Source: an uncultured Alphaproteobacteria bacterium
GTDB lineage: Bacteria > Pseudomonadota > Alphaproteobacteria > Micavibrionales > Micavibrionaceae
DNA length: 41,281 bases
Direction of reading: 5' to 3'
NCBI GenBank assembly: GCA_946481105.1
Contig: CAMLMM010000007.1
Coordinates: forward strand, 1 to 41,281
Of this stretch, positions 9,282-17,593 are shown piece after piece. The position numbers were made by a program, and so were the translations under genes. Below the pieces are notes generated by a model, which searched no databases, was not told the DNA's origin, and worked only from the letters and a program-made list of their open reading frames with translations. Within the stretch, counting starts at the first letter, position 1. The number at the start of each line of letters is the position of its first letter.

Positions 9282-9974
9282 TCAGCGGGACATCAAAACA
9301 TAATAATAGTTATACGTACTGTCCGAACATTGTACACAGGCCTGCGCCGCCGGTAAGGGATCAAACGTGGTATCGTCCAGCACATTGGGCGAAACATCCT
9401 TAAATACCCCCACAAAGCGGTCGCTATTGGCACCCATGACACAATCCGGCGTGGTACCGGTGCTAAGATCAGCCGGAACGGCCGTGACCACCTGCCCGAC
9501 CTGCTTATTGATTTGCGTACAGAGCTCTTCCTTTACATCCGGCAGAACGGCAATTAATTCGGCCTTGTCCGAACCCATCTGCGGGATCGCGGTCGTCGCA
9601 AAAAACTCCCAGGGGGCCGCTGTGACTTGAGCCCCTTCAGGCGGCTGCCGATAGGTCACTTTCCCACCCTGCGGCGAAAAAATCTGATATTCCGGCGTCG
9701 TCGCAATATCGCCATATTCCGTAGTATTATCGTCGGGAAGGGCAAAACGCAGATCGGCTTCACTGACGCGATCAGAAATCATCATACTGACCGCCTGCGC
9801 CACTTCATTCGCGTGGCGCTGGACCTGCCCCGCCTTGAGCACCATGTCCTCGGCGTCGATATCGCTGCGCATCCCGCCGCTATTGCGGATAGCGACCGTC
9901 AATAAACCCACCAGCACAATACCAAGCAAAACATAAAGGATAATATTTCCCTGCTGCGAATTGTAATGTGTCAT
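9282..9974 (-). CDS. Membrane-anchored pilin-like hypothetical protein
   Basis: Unrecognised 230-residue protein with one N-terminal hydrophobic helix (about residues 10-29: IILYVLLGIVLVGLLTVAIR) right after a short polar leader ending QQGN. The remaining 200 residues look extracytoplasmic and contain a few cysteines, including paired ones near the end (ACVQCSD). A short polar leader, one helix and an exported C-terminal domain resemble a type IV pilin or pseudopilin. The classic cleavage site and Glu+5 are not convincing, so this is only a resemblance. The ATG at 9974 is chosen over 9992 because GAAGGA lies 8 nt before it. It directly precedes fmt-truA by one base. Confidence 0.7.
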   Translation of the reverse strand: MTHYNSQQGNIILYVLLGIVLVGLLTVAIRNSGGMRSDIDAEDMVLKAGQVQRHANEVAQAVSMMISDRVSEADLRFALPDDNTTEYGDIATTPEYQIFSPQGGKVTYRQPPEGAQVTAAPWEFFATTAIPQMGSDKAELIAVLPDVKEELCTQINKQVGQVVTAVPADLSTGTTPDCVMGANSDRFVGVFKDVSPNVLDDTTFDPLPAAQACVQCSDSTYNYYYVLMSR

Positions 9975-10021
9975 CACGACGTTCCTTCCCAATGGCCCGC
10001 TGGCCTAAAACCAGTATAGCC

Positions 10022-11305
10022 TTAATTCACCGCCGGGGAAATGACGAGGCAATTCGTCAAAACGCGGCATGCCTGTTCGGCCTGAACTTTGGAATACCCG
10101 CCAATCCGCGCCCGAAAGACCCATTTGGCTTCGGATGTACGTAGCGGCATAACAATGGCTTCGCCCCGATTAAGCGGGGCCGGAAGTTGCTGAAGCGCAC
10201 GGTAAATGGCCTGATCCGTGCTGATACGGTCCTGAAATGCGCCTATCTGGATAGACCAGCTGTTCCCCATAAGCGGACTTGGCGCCGTCAATGCCGCCGT
10301 CTCGCCTGCCGCCGGGTTTACGACAGGCGGTGGCGCGGTCATGGTTGCCGGAACCCGCGGACGGGTGGTTGCCCCCGCCTGAATTGTCCGCTGCTGCTCA
10401 TTTTTCAGCCGGGCATAGTTTTTAAATCCATCGTCCAGCAGATTTTTCATTTGTTCATTCCGCAGCGAAGCTGTCTTGCCGCCGATAACTACACCGATAA
10501 GACGCACCCCGTTACGTTTGGCCGAGGCCACCAAATTGAACCCCGACGCCGTCACATAACCTGTTTTCAGGCCATCCATGCCGCTATAATCCTTCATCAG
10601 CTTATTATGGTTCTCATGTATCCTGCCGCCATAATAAAACTGGCCCAGTGAGAAATAGGGGTAATAGCGGCGCTCGTTCTTAATGATATGCTGCGCCAGC
10701 CGCGCCATGTCGCGCACCGAGGTATATTGCTGGACGTTATGCAGTCCCGAGGCATTCACGAAATGAGTTTTAGACATCCCCAGTTCACGCGCCTTAAGGT
10801 TCATCAGGGTCGCAAACCCACGCTCCGATCCGCCCAGTTTTTCGGCTACGGCCACGGCTATGTCATTGGCGGATTTCGTCACCAGAGCCTTAATTGCCTG
10901 CTCAACCGTAATAGACTGGCCGCGCGGCACCGCTAAGCGGCTGGGGGGCATGCTGGCCGCATGGGATGAAACCTTGATGGGGCTCTGCAACGTAATTTTC
11001 CCTGAATCCAGCGCCTCAAATGTTAATAATAGCGTCATTATTTTGGTCAGAGATGCTGGATAGAGCGTCCAGTCGGCATTATTCTGCTGAAGGACCATGC
11101 CGCTATCGGCTTCAATAAGAATCGATGCATTTTTCGGATTATAGGGGGGCAACGCTTTTTTCTTTTTTTTCGCTGCCAGGGCATCCCCGGCCCCCCCCAG
11201 AATTAATGCACATATCAGGAGTAACATAATCAGAATACGTCCGGTCGAGACCGGGAACGATCCTCTGATTTCCCTGTTAATATTAGGAAGTGTTAATGAA
11301 TTCAT
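10022..11305 (-). CDS. D-alanyl-D-alanine carboxypeptidase with SPOR domain
   Basis: Penicillin-binding protein of the PBP5/6 (DacA/DacF, peptidase S11) type that trims the terminal D-Ala from peptidoglycan stem peptides in the periplasm. The 427 residues include a signal peptide (hydrophobic core about 23-40, cleavage near ALA-AKKKK) and the three active-site motifs: Ser85-x-x-Lys88 in PASLTKIM, SAN at 145-147 and KTG at 247-249. After a proline/threonine-rich linker (about 310-345) the C-terminus (about 347-427, WSIQIGAF...RARIGGY) is a SPOR-type peptidoglycan-binding domain. SPOR domains bind denuded glycan at the septum, so a role at the division site is inferred. It is divergent from the phasin gene. 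Confidence 0.93.
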   Translation of the reverse strand: MNSLTLPNINREIRGSFPVSTGRILIMLLLICALILGGAGDALAAKKKKKALPPYNPKNASILIEADSGMVLQQNNADWTLYPASLTKIMTLLLTFEALDSGKITLQSPIKVSSHAASMPPSRLAVPRGQSITVEQAIKALVTKSANDIAVAVAEKLGGSERGFATLMNLKARELGMSKTHFVNASGLHNVQQYTSVRDMARLAQHIIKNERRYYPYFSLGQFYYGGRIHENHNKLMKDYSGMDGLKTGYVTASGFNLVASAKRNGVRLIGVVIGGKTASLRNEQMKNLLDDGFKNYARLKNEQQRTIQAGATTRPRVPATMTAPPPVVNPAAGETAALTAPSPLMGNSWSIQIGAFQDRISTDQAIYRALQQLPAPLNRGEAIVMPLRTSEAKWVFRARIGGYSKVQAEQACRVLTNCLVISPAVN

Positions 11306-11421
11306 ATTTTGTTGTTATTCCAAGGCAATAAGACAGATGCGCATATAGATGGCGGTGTGTACATTTCGAGTCTAGAGAAGTTCTGACAATCTGTCCAGCA
11401 GCGTGCAATTATACCCCTATT

Positions 11422-11484
11422 GTGCAATGCAAAAAATCTGTTGACTTAGGGGGTGAATGTTCTATACTGATTATTGCAGTGCAA
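11422..11484 (+). promoter_or_regulatory. Phasin promoter flanked by two TGCANTGCA dyads
   Basis: A strong sigma70-type promoter is visible: TTGACT at 11441-11446, a 16-base spacer and TATACT at 11463-11468. Two near-identical dyads flank it: GTGCAATGCAA at 11422-11432, just upstream of the -35, and TTGCAGTGCAA (perfect) at 11474-11484, on the predicted start site. A further TTTGC-N5-GCAAA dyad lies at 11536-11550 in the leader. The position suggests repressor operators. TGC/GCA-arm sites are known for the PHA-responsive repressor PhaR in other alphaproteobacteria, so PhaR is the obvious candidate, by inference. Confidence 0.6.
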
Positions 11485-11617
11485 AATTTCCTACTTGATC
11501 TTGGTCAAGGACTGGGTATTAAATTCATCAGAGAATTTGCGCGGTGCAAAATATATGGTAGTATCACCTTCTTGCATTTCCCATGTAATGGGGATCTGAC
11601 AATAAATGGAGAAAGAA

Positions 11618-12184
11618 ATGACCAACAAGTCGGCTAAGAAAAAGTCTGATAAATCCGGTAATGCTGCAGCACCGAAAGAAAAGACTGCAACGGCTGCCGC
11701 CGGATCTGCAGTTATTCCTTTTAATCCACTTTCGGCAGAAAATCTGCGTAATTTTGCTCCGGCAACACCTTCGTTTACATCCCCCTTTGAATCAATGGAG
11801 ACTTTTATGAACAACTACAAAGAACAATACGAAAAATTTTCTGGCGATGCCGCTGGTTCTATGCGTCAAGGCATTGAATCCTGCGTCAAATGCAGCACCA
11901 GCCTGGCCAAAGGTGCCGAACAAATGTTCAAAACCATGAGTGAAATTGCCCAGGAAAGCAGCCAGCGTAATTCCGAAGCGTATAAAGCGCTTCTGGCTTG
12001 CCGCACCCTGAATGAACTGGCCGAAGCCCAGAATAAACTAATGCAGCAAAACTTTGATGAAGCCATGTCCACCGCGACCAAATTGTCGGAAATGGCCATC
12101 AAGATCTGCAACGAAGCTTGCGAGCCGCTGAACGGTCAAATGACCAAGACCATGAAAAAAATGAGCGAATCGATGGCTGCATAG
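11618..12184 (+). CDS. Phasin family protein
   Basis: Phasins coat polyhydroxyalkanoate granules in the cytoplasm and control their size and number. The 188-residue protein has a lysine/alanine-rich disordered N-terminus (1-45), then a long amphipathic helical region (about 60-188) with the Phasin_2-type pattern ([20 protein letters not shown], then [11 protein letters not shown]). The start at 11618 is preferred over 11606 because GGAG at 11608-11611 lies 6 nt before it. It is monocistronic, with its own promoter and a strong terminator. No PHA synthase is in the window. Confidence 0.85.
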   Translation: MTNKSAKKKSDKSGNAAAPKEKTATAAAGSAVIPFNPLSAENLRNFAPATPSFTSPFESMETFMNNYKEQYEKFSGDAAGSMRQGIESCVKCSTSLAKGAEQMFKTMSEIAQESSQRNSEAYKALLACRTLNELAEAQNKLMQQNFDEAMSTATKLSEMAIKICNEACEPLNGQMTKTMKKMSESMAA

Positions 12185-12200
12185 TTTGCCGTCAATTCAG

Positions 12201-12235
12201 AAAAAACCCCGTGAACCAATTCACGGGGTTTTTTT
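12201..12235 (+). terminator. Rho-independent terminator of the phasin gene
   Basis: A perfect stem of ACCCCGTGAA pairs with TTCACGGGGT around a CCAA loop, extended by A-T pairs and followed by a run of seven T. It starts 17 bases after the phasin stop and isolates that gene from clpS. Confidence 0.93.
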
Positions 12236-12278
12236 ATGGGCGGGGCGTGATATGTTTAGAATATTAAGAGATAGAACG

Positions 12279-12629
12279 ATGACTGACCCCAACGATCCCA
12301 CAAGAAAAGACAATGACGCACCGCCCGATGAAGAACGCCAGACTGGGCTGATGCTGAAAACCCGGCCCAAAACGCGCCAGCCATCAATGTACAAGGTTTT
12401 ATTGCTGAATGACGATTACACCCCGATGGAATTTGTCATTCACGTTTTGGAAAGGTTTTTCAGTAAAACTAAGGATGAGGCGACGGAAATCATGCTTCAT
12501 GTCCATCGCCGGGGGGTCGGTTTATGCGGAGTCTTCACCTATGAAGTCGCCGAAACCAAGGTGACCCAGGTCATGGATTTCGCCCGGGTTAATGAGCAGC
12601 CCCTGCAATGCACGATGGAGAAAGAATAG
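12279..12629 (+). CDS. clpS: ATP-dependent Clp protease adapter ClpS
   Basis: Adapter that delivers N-degron substrates to ClpAP. The 116-residue protein has a disordered acidic N-terminal extension (1-35) and then the ClpS core: [20 protein letters not shown], then [19 protein letters not shown]. The DD and the hydrophobic pocket residues that bind the N-terminal residue are in place. The frame is open back to 12186, but that extension would run through the phasin terminator, so the ATG at 12279 is used. clpA follows after 3 bases, the standard clpS-clpA operon. Confidence 0.95.
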   Translation: MTDPNDPTRKDNDAPPDEERQTGLMLKTRPKTRQPSMYKVLLLNDDYTPMEFVIHVLERFFSKTKDEATEIMLHVHRRGVGLCGVFTYEVAETKVTQVMDFARVNEQPLQCTMEKE

Positions 12630-12632
12630 ATC

Positions 12633-14930
12633 ATGCTGTCACGCAATCTGGAGCAGACACTTCACCGCGCACTGGCCCTGGCCGGTGACCGCCATCATGA
12701 ATATACGACGCTGGAACATCTGCTGCTGGCCCTGACCACCGATCAGGATGCCGTAGCTGTCTTACGCGCCTGCGGCCTGGAGATTTCCCAGCTGCGGGAG
12801 CAGATTGAATTATACCTGCAAAATGAATTGAATTATCTGGTCAATCCTTCCATTTCCGAATCCAAGCCGACTACGGCGTTTCAGCGTGTGCTGCAACGTG
12901 CCGCCATTCATGTCCAGTCATCGGGCCGTGAAGAAGTTACCGGGGCGAATGTTCTGGTCGCCCTGTTTTCCGAGCGTGAAAGCAACGCCGTCTATTTCCT
13001 GCAGCAACAAGACATGACCCGCTTCGATGCCGTCAATTACATTTCACATGGTATCGCCAAAGTGCCGGGCAACCATGAAACCCGCACGCCGCAAGGGGCC
13101 GACGACGAAAAAGAAGACGAAGGCGGCAAACCGGTTAAATCCGGCAAGGATGCCTTGGACGCGTATTGCGTCAACCTGAATGAAAAGGCCCGCAAGGGCA
13201 AAATCGACCCGTTAATCGGGCGTGAAAAAGAAGTCGACCGCACCATCCAGATTCTGTGCCGCCGGTCCAAAAACAACCCGCTATATGTAGGCGACCCCGG
13301 CGTAGGCAAGACCGCGATTGCCGAAGGTCTGGCCAAGAAAATCGAGGACGGCGACGTGCCGGAAGTCCTGCATGGCTGCACCATTTTTGCGCTGGATATG
13401 GGGGCTTTGCTGGCCGGAACCCGTTACCGCGGCGATTTTGAAGAACGCCTGAAATCGGTAATTACCGAGCTGCAGGCGGCCGAAAATGTGGTGCTGTTTA
13501 TCGATGAAATCCATACGATTATCGGGGCGGGCGCCACCAGCGGCGGCGCGATGGACGCGTCCAATTTGTTGAAACCTGCCCTCGCCAATGGCGGGCTGCG
13601 CTGCGTCGGATCGACCACTTATAAGGAATACCGCAATCATTTCGAGAAAGACCGGGCGCTGGCCCGCCGCTTCCAGAAGATCGATGTTGAAGAGCCGTCA
13701 CTGGACGACACGATTCGCATTATCAAAGGCCTGAAACCGTATTACGAAGAACATCATAACGTCAAATATTCGAACGATGCCATCAAGGCGGCGGTGGAAT
13801 TGTCGGCCCGTTATATCGGTGACCGCAAGCTGCCGGACAAGGCCATCGACATTATCGACGAGGTCGGGGCCGCCCAGATGCTGCTGCCTGCGGCCAAGCG
13901 CAAAAAGAATATCGGCGTGAAGGATATCGAAGCCGTCGTGGCCGCGATGGCCCGCATTCCGCCGAAAGCGGTGTCCAAGGATGACCGCGAGGTCCTGTCC
14001 CATCTGGACCGCGACCTGAAAACCATGGTGTTTGACCAAGATGCCGCCATTGGCATCCTATCCGATTCCATCAAAATGGCCCGCGCCGGGCTCCGTGACC
14101 CGGAAAAACCGATTGGGTCCTATCTGTTTTCCGGCCCGACCGGCGTTGGGAAAACCGAAGTGGCAAAGCAACTGGCCAAGGCGCTGGGGATTGAATTGCT
14201 GCGCTTTGATATGTCTGAATATATGGAACGCCATGCCGTATCCCGTTTGATTGGCGCGCCACCGGGTTATGTCGGTTACGAACAGGGTGGTTTGCTGACC
14301 GATAAAATCGACCAGCATCCGCATGCGGTGGTTCTACTCGATGAAATCGAAAAAGCGCACCCCGATCTGTATAATATTTTGCTGCAGGTTATGGACTACG
14401 GCAAGCTGACCGATAACAACGGCAAAACGATTGATTGCCGCAATATTATCCTCATCATGACGACCAATGCCGGGGCCGCCCAGATGGCCAAGGCCCCGCT
14501 GGGATTCGAGTCATCCCGCCGGGTGGAAGATGACGGCGAAGAAATCAAACGCCTGTTTACCCCCGAATTTCGCAATCGCCTGGATGCCATCGTGCCGTTC
14601 GCGCCGCTGCCGCACAAAGCCATTCTGCGCATTGTCGATAAATTTATCATGCAGCTGGAGGCCCAGCTGGCCGACCGCCGTGTGATCGTATCGCTGAGCG
14701 ACCCCGCCCGGGATTACCTGGCCGATAGAGGCTACGACCCGGTGATGGGCGCTCGTCCGCTGGCCCGCGTGGTACAGGATAAAATCAAGAAGCCTCTAGC
14801 CGAGGAATTGCTGTTCGGTAAACTGGCCAATGGCGGCATGGTGCATATTGACTTGGAAAACGGCGAGCTGACCTTTACCTATACACCGGAAAAACAGTTC
14901 AAGGCCACCTTGCCCAAGGAACATGTATAA
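12633..14930 (+). CDS. clpA: ATP-dependent Clp protease ATPase subunit ClpA
   Basis: AAA+ unfoldase that feeds substrates to ClpP. Its 765 residues show the Clp N-domain repeats (1-140), an acidic linker (about 150-175), the first AAA domain with Walker A GDPGVGKT near 220-227 and the IGAGATSGGAMDASN segment, and the second AAA domain with GPTGVGKTE near residue 501, then RLIGAPPGYVGYEQGG. The family C-terminus GARPLARVVQDKIKKPLAEE is present. The IGL-type ClpP-contact loop (APLGFESSR) is present in modified form. It is co-transcribed with clpS (3-base gap) and probably with the receiver gene 17 bases downstream. Confidence 0.97.
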   Translation: MLSRNLEQTLHRALALAGDRHHEYTTLEHLLLALTTDQDAVAVLRACGLEISQLREQIELYLQNELNYLVNPSISESKPTTAFQRVLQRAAIHVQSSGREEVTGANVLVALFSERESNAVYFLQQQDMTRFDAVNYISHGIAKVPGNHETRTPQGADDEKEDEGGKPVKSGKDALDAYCVNLNEKARKGKIDPLIGREKEVDRTIQILCRRSKNNPLYVGDPGVGKTAIAEGLAKKIEDGDVPEVLHGCTIFALDMGALLAGTRYRGDFEERLKSVITELQAAENVVLFIDEIHTIIGAGATSGGAMDASNLLKPALANGGLRCVGSTTYKEYRNHFEKDRALARRFQKIDVEEPSLDDTIRIIKGLKPYYEEHHNVKYSNDAIKAAVELSARYIGDRKLPDKAIDIIDEVGAAQMLLPAAKRKKNIGVKDIEAVVAAMARIPPKAVSKDDREVLSHLDRDLKTMVFDQDAAIGILSDSIKMARAGLRDPEKPIGSYLFSGPTGVGKTEVAKQLAKALGIELLRFDMSEYMERHAVSRLIGAPPGYVGYEQGGLLTDKIDQHPHAVVLLDEIEKAHPDLYNILLQVMDYGKLTDNNGKTIDCRNIILIMTTNAGAAQMAKAPLGFESSRRVEDDGEEIKRLFTPEFRNRLDAIVPFAPLPHKAILRIVDKFIMQLEAQLADRRVIVSLSDPARDYLADRGYDPVMGARPLARVVQDKIKKPLAEELLFGKLANGGMVHIDLENGELTFTYTPEKQFKATLPKEHV

Positions 14931-14947
14931 CGCCCCCGAGGTTGCAC

Positions 14948-15358
14948 ATGGATACCCCGACACAACCCCACCTTATCCTGATTGCCGATGATGATGGCGC
15001 AGCCCGGGAACAGGCAAAAACCATATTAGAAAACGCCGGTTTTCAGGTTATTCAGGCGATTGACGGCGGGTCCGCGCGGCGCGTCGTGCATGAACAGGAT
15101 GTCAGCGCCGCCATTATCGACCATTTCATGGAACCGCATGGCGGGTTAAAATTCGCCCAGGATATCGGGTTTGACGGCTATGAACTGCCCATGCTGTTGG
15201 TCACCAACGAAGAAACCAGCGACTTATTGGTTGAGGCCACCCGGGCCGGTTTTGCCGGTTTCCTGAAAAAACCCGTCGACCCGGCGCGCCTAGTCCAGGC
15301 CGTCCAGCGAATGTTGCGCCTCAAGCATGGGCATAAGGATGAGCATTCTTCACTATAG
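14948..15358 (+). CDS. Stand-alone response-regulator receiver protein
   Basis: A CheY-like single receiver domain of 136 residues with no output domain. The acidic pocket is ADDD (13-16), the phosphoacceptor is Asp58 in IIDHFMEPHGG, the switch Thr is in LVTNEE (about 86), and the conserved Lys108 is in FLKKPVD. A TTG codon lies at 14942, but GAGG at 14938-14941 is placed correctly for the ATG at 14948. It follows clpA by 17 bases, so it is likely in the same transcript. The cognate kinase is not in the window. Confidence 0.85.
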   Translation: MDTPTQPHLILIADDDGAAREQAKTILENAGFQVIQAIDGGSARRVVHEQDVSAAIIDHFMEPHGGLKFAQDIGFDGYELPMLLVTNEETSDLLVEATRAGFAGFLKKPVDPARLVQAVQRMLRLKHGHKDEHSSL

Positions 15359-15378
15359 CCTAAAGCTGATTGGCTGAT

Positions 15379-16005
15379 TTAGGGGGTAAACAGCAAATCT
15401 TTTATTACCCTCGATTGCTCCCCTGAAAACCCTTTATATTCCTGAACATCTTCCTCTAGTAAAACCCGTTCCATAGGATCAAGGATTTTATCAGCACCCG
15501 CATTTTTATCCCAAGCATCCCTAAGAAATGTTATTTGTGCTGGATTCAAATTTCCCCCGTCGCTAAGGGCAAGATAAGAAAGAAATGCATCTCTATCTTC
15601 GGAATTATATTTTTGTGGACCCAAGGCTAAAGACTTGACTATTCGTCTATTAGTTTCATGAAGATTCGCCCTTAATTGAGCATCAATAGCGGCTATTTCT
15701 GCTTTAATGGCATCCGTTCGTGCCTTGCTAGCAGCAATTTCAGCTTTAATAACTTTTGTTTGTTCAGTAATCAGATAGGCTTTGAAAGAATTTGAAACAA
15801 CATCGGTTTTACCATTAGATAAAAACGAAGCAGCTATATCAGGATTTCTTTGGTACTCACGCTTTAACAGCGCGTATTGCGCTTTCATTAAAACACCCCA
15901 TCCATCAATAAACTTATCACTGTAGGATTCAACCCAGGCATAAAATCCAATGCCTCCCGCTATAATAGTGGCAGGAATTAATTTTCCAAATTTTATAAAG
16001 CTCAT
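15379..16005 (-). CDS. Hypothetical membrane-anchored protein (208 aa), AT-rich
   Basis: Unrecognised. A short N-terminal hydrophobic stretch (about residues 8-24, LIPATIIAGGIGFYAW) suggests a signal anchor. It is followed by a helical, Ala/Lys/Glu-rich region (about 85-120, KAEIAASKARTDAIKAEIAA) likely to form a coiled coil, then a C-terminal part with no known motif. The start at 16005 is chosen because GGAG lies 6 nt upstream; four codons further up lacks this. The base composition is clearly more AT-rich than the flanking clpA and RidA genes, which suggests later acquisition. It is convergent with the receiver gene, with a 20-base gap. Confidence 0.65.
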   Translation of the reverse strand: MSFIKFGKLIPATIIAGGIGFYAWVESYSDKFIDGWGVLMKAQYALLKREYQRNPDIAASFLSNGKTDVVSNSFKAYLITEQTKVIKAEIAASKARTDAIKAEIAAIDAQLRANLHETNRRIVKSLALGPQKYNSEDRDAFLSYLALSDGGNLNPAQITFLRDAWDKNAGADKILDPMERVLLEEDVQEYKGFSGEQSRVIKDLLFTP

Positions 16006-16070
16006 TTTATACTCCAAGGTATATTCAGAATAATGCGGTCAAATCCATTAACATAAAATTGAATCTGTAT

Positions 16071-16538
16071 TCAACCTTTAATTTCAAACACCGCATCGAT
16101 TTCGACAGCAACACCAAAAGGCAGATTTGACGCCCCAACCGCGAACCGGGCATGGCGGCCTGCCTCACCCAGCACGGCCACCATCAGGTCGGAGGCCCCG
16201 TTGATGACCGCCGGATGCTGGTCAAAATCGGGGGTAGCATTCACGAACCCGCCCAGTTTTACACACCGGACCACACGCGACCAGTCGCCGTTTAGGGCGG
16301 CCTTAACCTGAGCCAGTATATTCAAGGCGCAGGCTTCCGCCGCTTTTTTTCCCTGCTCGACTGTATAATTTTCACCCAGCCGGGCGATATGGAGTTTCTC
16401 ACCGTTTAAGAAAGGTATTTGCCCGGCAATAAACAGCGTATTTTCACTGATCACGAAGGGGACGTAATTTGCCGCAGCCGGGGCAGTTTCGGGCAACGCC
16501 AAACCTAACTCAGCCAGCTTTTTTTCAACATCTGTCAT
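16071..16538 (-). CDS. RidA family protein (YjgF/YER057c/UK114)
   Basis: Member of the Rid family; RidA itself hydrolyses reactive enamine/imine intermediates made by PLP enzymes. The 155-residue protein is of the longer subfamily (usual RidA is about 128) with an extra N-terminal segment. It contains YVPFVISENTLFIAGQIPF, LGGFVNATPDFDQHP and the C-terminal HARFAVGASNLPFGVAVEID. The C-terminal Arg in the HARFAVG segment is where some Rid clades carry the catalytic arginine, but activity cannot be claimed for this subfamily. Confidence 0.9.
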   Translation of the reverse strand: MTDVEKKLAELGLALPETAPAAANYVPFVISENTLFIAGQIPFLNGEKLHIARLGENYTVEQGKKAAEACALNILAQVKAALNGDWSRVVRCVKLGGFVNATPDFDQHPAVINGASDLMVAVLGEAGRHARFAVGASNLPFGVAVEIDAVFEIKG

Positions 16539-16618
16539 GCCGGAATCTCCTGTTTTACCCTTGATTATTCCGTCGTTTTAGGCCATCACTTGACCTTGAA
16601 CAAGTGAGGATTTCTCCC

Positions 16619-17041
16619 ATGGGCCTTTTTCGTTTTATTTTCAGTATCCTTGGTGCCTTGTCCCCTGTCCATATCTGGTGGGTGACGCTTGCCACCAATG
16701 CCCGTAAAATAGGCAAAGACAGCCTTGGGAACACCTATTTCGAAGCCAAAGCCCGTAAAGGATATAATCACCCACGCCGCTGGGTTATTTATAAGGGTGA
16801 AGCCGAACCAAGCAGTGTGCCCGCTGAATGGCATGGATGGCTGCATTACCAGACAAATGACGTTCCATCCAACGATACGCCGTCTTTCCGCCGCGTCTGG
16901 CAAAAACCAGCGCAATCCAATTTGACAGGCACCACAGCCGCCTATCACCCCCCTGGACACCTTCTGTCCGGTGGTCACCGTGATAAGGCCACAGGCGATT
17001 ACGAAGCCTGGATTCCCCCGCAGACCACCGCAAGGAGATAA
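16619..17041 (+). CDS. NADH:ubiquinone oxidoreductase NDUFA12-family protein
   Basis: Homologue of the mitochondrial complex I accessory subunit NDUFA12 (B17.2), found as a supernumerary subunit in alphaproteobacterial complex I. The 140 residues contain the family signatures KIGKDSLGNTYFEAK, RRWVIYKGEAEPSSVPAEWHGWLHY and the closing YHPPGHLLSGG and DYEAWIP. The start is the ATG at 16619, with GAGGA 8 nt upstream, rather than the GTG at 16604. mlaD starts 3 bases after the stop, and DUF2155 follows: a conserved alphaproteobacterial order. Confidence 0.93.
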   Translation: MGLFRFIFSILGALSPVHIWWVTLATNARKIGKDSLGNTYFEAKARKGYNHPRRWVIYKGEAEPSSVPAEWHGWLHYQTNDVPSNDTPSFRRVWQKPAQSNLTGTTAAYHPPGHLLSGGHRDKATGDYEAWIPPQTTARR

Positions 17042-17044
17042 TCA

Positions 17045-17593
17045 ATGTCGCGCAGCATAATTGAAACCGTTCTAGGAGCCATTGTCCTGATTGGGGCTTT
17101 TGTTTTCCTGGTATTCAGCTATTCCAAGGGCGATGCGGGCGAAGTGTCCGGCTATGATGTGAGCGCCAATTTTTCCGGTATTGGTGGCCTGAAAGTCGGG
17201 GATGACGTACAGATCAGCGGCGTGAAAATCGGCCAGATTGCCGCCATTGACCTTGACCCTAAGACCTATCTCGCCCGCGTCACCATGGAAATCGACGATA
17301 ATGTTCGCCTGCCGGACGATACCGCCGCTCTTATCAGCAGCCAAAGCCTGCTGGGTGGCCGTTATTTGGCCCTTGAACCCGGCGGATCGGAAACCATGAT
17401 CCAGGAAGGCGGAAAAATCGAATTCACCCAAGCCCCGCAAAACCTGGAAGAATTGCTGGGTAAATTCATTTTTTCGATGAAGGGGAAGGATAGCGCCAAA
17501 GCTGAAAACCCTGCGCCGGCAGAGCCCGCCCCGACTGCTGTGGATTCTGCACCTGCTCCGGCCCCTGCGGCATCTACACCTGATATTCAATGA
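17045..17593 (+). CDS. mlaD: Outer membrane lipid asymmetry protein MlaD (MCE domain)
   Basis: Periplasmic substrate-binding component of the Mla phospholipid transporter, anchored in the inner membrane. The 182 residues contain one N-terminal membrane helix (about 6-25), one MCE domain (about 34-115, YDVSANFSGIGGLKVGDDV and VKIGQIAAIDLDP, ending SLLGGRYLALEPG), then a C-terminal helix and an Ala/Pro-rich tail (about 150-182). AGGAG precedes the ATG. The stop overlaps the next start by 4 nt. Partner genes mlaE and mlaF are not nearby. Confidence 0.92.
   Translation: MSRSIIETVLGAIVLIGAFVFLVFSYSKGDAGEVSGYDVSANFSGIGGLKVGDDVQISGVKIGQIAAIDLDPKTYLARVTMEIDDNVRLPDDTAALISSQSLLGGRYLALEPGGSETMIQEGGKIEFTQAPQNLEELLGKFIFSMKGKDSAKAENPAPAEPAPTAVDSAPAPAPAASTPDIQ

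Noticed and set aside
12186..12278. N-terminal extension of clpS
   Set aside because: It would translate through the phasin terminator hairpin and is not part of the ClpS family.
15359..15385. Terminator between the receiver gene and the AT-rich orphan
   Set aside because: CCTAAA/TTTAGG arms are short with a long loop and no T-run; support is too weak.
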